This document shows positions 5,841 through 6,160 of a stretch of 6,160 nt of DNA, one piece after another; positions within the stretch are counted from its first letter, which is position 1, and every line of letters starts with the position of its first letter. The stretch is from Candidatus Shapirobacteria bacterium. Lineage in GTDB: Bacteria > Patescibacteriota > Microgenomatia > UBA12405. Both the position numbers and the translations under genes were made by a program. A model generated the notes under the pieces. That model made no database searches. It was not told the origin of the DNA and worked only from the letters and a program-made list of their open reading frames with translations. Where the stretch lies: contig JAQVQI010000035.1 in assembly GCA_028701645.1 (NCBI GenBank), positions 1 through 6,160 of the forward strand. The letters run 5' to 3'.

Positions 5841-5869
5841 ATTCTACTCATAAATTGAAATTCATGCAA
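5841..5869 (-). promoter_or_regulatory. Sigma70-like promoter for the pilin cluster, probably leaderless
   Basis: TTGCAT (5869-5864) and TAGAAT (5846-5841) on the minus strand are exactly 17 nt apart and match the consensus at 4 and 5 of 6 positions. The -10 box lies 6 nt before the ATG at 5834, placing the transcription start at the start codon. No Shine-Dalgarno sequence is seen. It lies in the largest gap of the cluster (87 nt). Confidence 0.6.
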
Positions 5870-5900
5870 ATTAGATCTCGACTCTTTTAACATCTTGTTA

Positions 5901-5928
5901 CTACTTACTACTTACTACTTACTACTTA
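5901..5928. repeat. Perfect four-unit 7-nt tandem repeat (CTACTTA; sense TAAGTAG)
   Basis: Four identical CTACTTA units run without a mismatch. The sense unit TAAGTAG holds both TAA and TAG. The first sense-strand copy supplies the last codon and the TAG stop (5924-5922) of the upstream pilin-like gene, and the other three extend into the spacer, giving stops in every frame. Confidence 0.9.
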
Positions 5929-6160
5929 ACTATTTCAGCTTCCATTAGTCTTCGATAGCAATAATTTTGACCTCCACACTCCCATTTGTTTTTTTGACAC
6001 TCGACATCTCCCTTATATTCTAGTTCCGCAAAGAATGAAAAATTTTTCTTATCACTCTCAATCAAATAACAATATTCTTTATCAAAATGATTTTCTTGGG
6101 GCATTTTTTTTAGATATACATACTCGCCATCTCTCCATTCTTTTCCCCATAAACCATTAA
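5922..6160 (-). CDS. C-terminal end of a pilin-like protein, truncated by the right edge
   Basis: The frame is open from the edge to the TAG at 5924-5922 with no stop, so the ATG at 6104 is internal and the gene begins outside the window. About 78 residues are visible, beginning NGLWGKEWRDGEYVYLKK. The segment KKMP...YCYLI...FSFFAELE aligns with KKIP...LYQV...FKLFANLE of the complete pilin encoded at 5399-4911, which is the main reason to call it a pilin paralogue. Four cysteines are visible, three of them in a cluster (ECQKNKWECGGQNYCY) close to the C-terminus. The N-terminal signal cannot be seen, so membership in the prepilin family is inferred from the C-terminal match and the position at the head of the cluster. 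Confidence 0.75.
   Translation of the reverse strand, partial: NGLWGKEWRDGEYVYLKKMPQENHFDKEYCYLIESDKKNFSFFAELEYKGDVECQKNKWECGGQNYCYRRLMEAEIVK

Overview
The window is AT-rich, and every gene supported here lies on the minus strand, so the order of transcription runs from 6160 down to 1. The core is a tandem cluster of type IV pilin / type II pseudopilin genes, each carrying a class III (prepilin) signal. Four things point to the Candidate Phyla Radiation (Patescibacteria, perhaps a Parcubacteria-type lineage): the short tightly packed genes, the lysine-rich leaders written with A-runs, the run of divergent GspG-like paralogues, and a Cys/Gly repeat fragment at the left edge. This placement is inference. 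No ribosomal or other taxonomic marker is present. TGA is used as a stop in three genes and never appears inside a frame, which argues against the UGA=Gly code of Gracilibacteria and Absconditabacteria.

Layout in order of transcription: (1) the C-terminal end of a pilin-like protein cut by the right edge (6160-5922); (2) four complete GspG/major-pilin-like paralogues (5834-5439, 5399-4911, 4906-4469, 4431-4006); (3) a tightly coupled trio resembling GspH/FimT (3981-3493), GspI/PilV (3503-3102) and GspJ/PilW (3099-2593); (4) a membrane-anchored protein with a large helical-hairpin ectodomain (2556-1396), sitting where GspK/PilX is often found; (5) an unrecognised secreted protein with a classical signal peptide and its own promoter (1311-244); (6) a start-less coding-like fragment with a Cys-rich repeat at the left edge (171-1).

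The pilin-like proteins would be processed by a prepilin peptidase and built into a pilus or pseudopilus. By analogy with type II secretion and type IV pili, the H-I-J trio would form the initiating tip and the G-like proteins the shaft or alternative subunits. No ATPase, platform protein or peptidase gene lies in the window, so secretion, adhesion and DNA uptake cannot be told apart.

The spacers hold most of the unexplained structure. Four of the five gaps of 36 nt or more carry a different short tandem repeat (7- or 8-nt units) whose sense strand places stop codons in all three frames. Three gene starts have sigma70-like boxes with exactly 17 nt between them and the -10 box only 6-7 nt from the ATG, suggesting leaderless transcripts. 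Every pilin-like protein has an even number of cysteines. No RNA gene, CRISPR array, insertion sequence or convincing intrinsic terminator was found.
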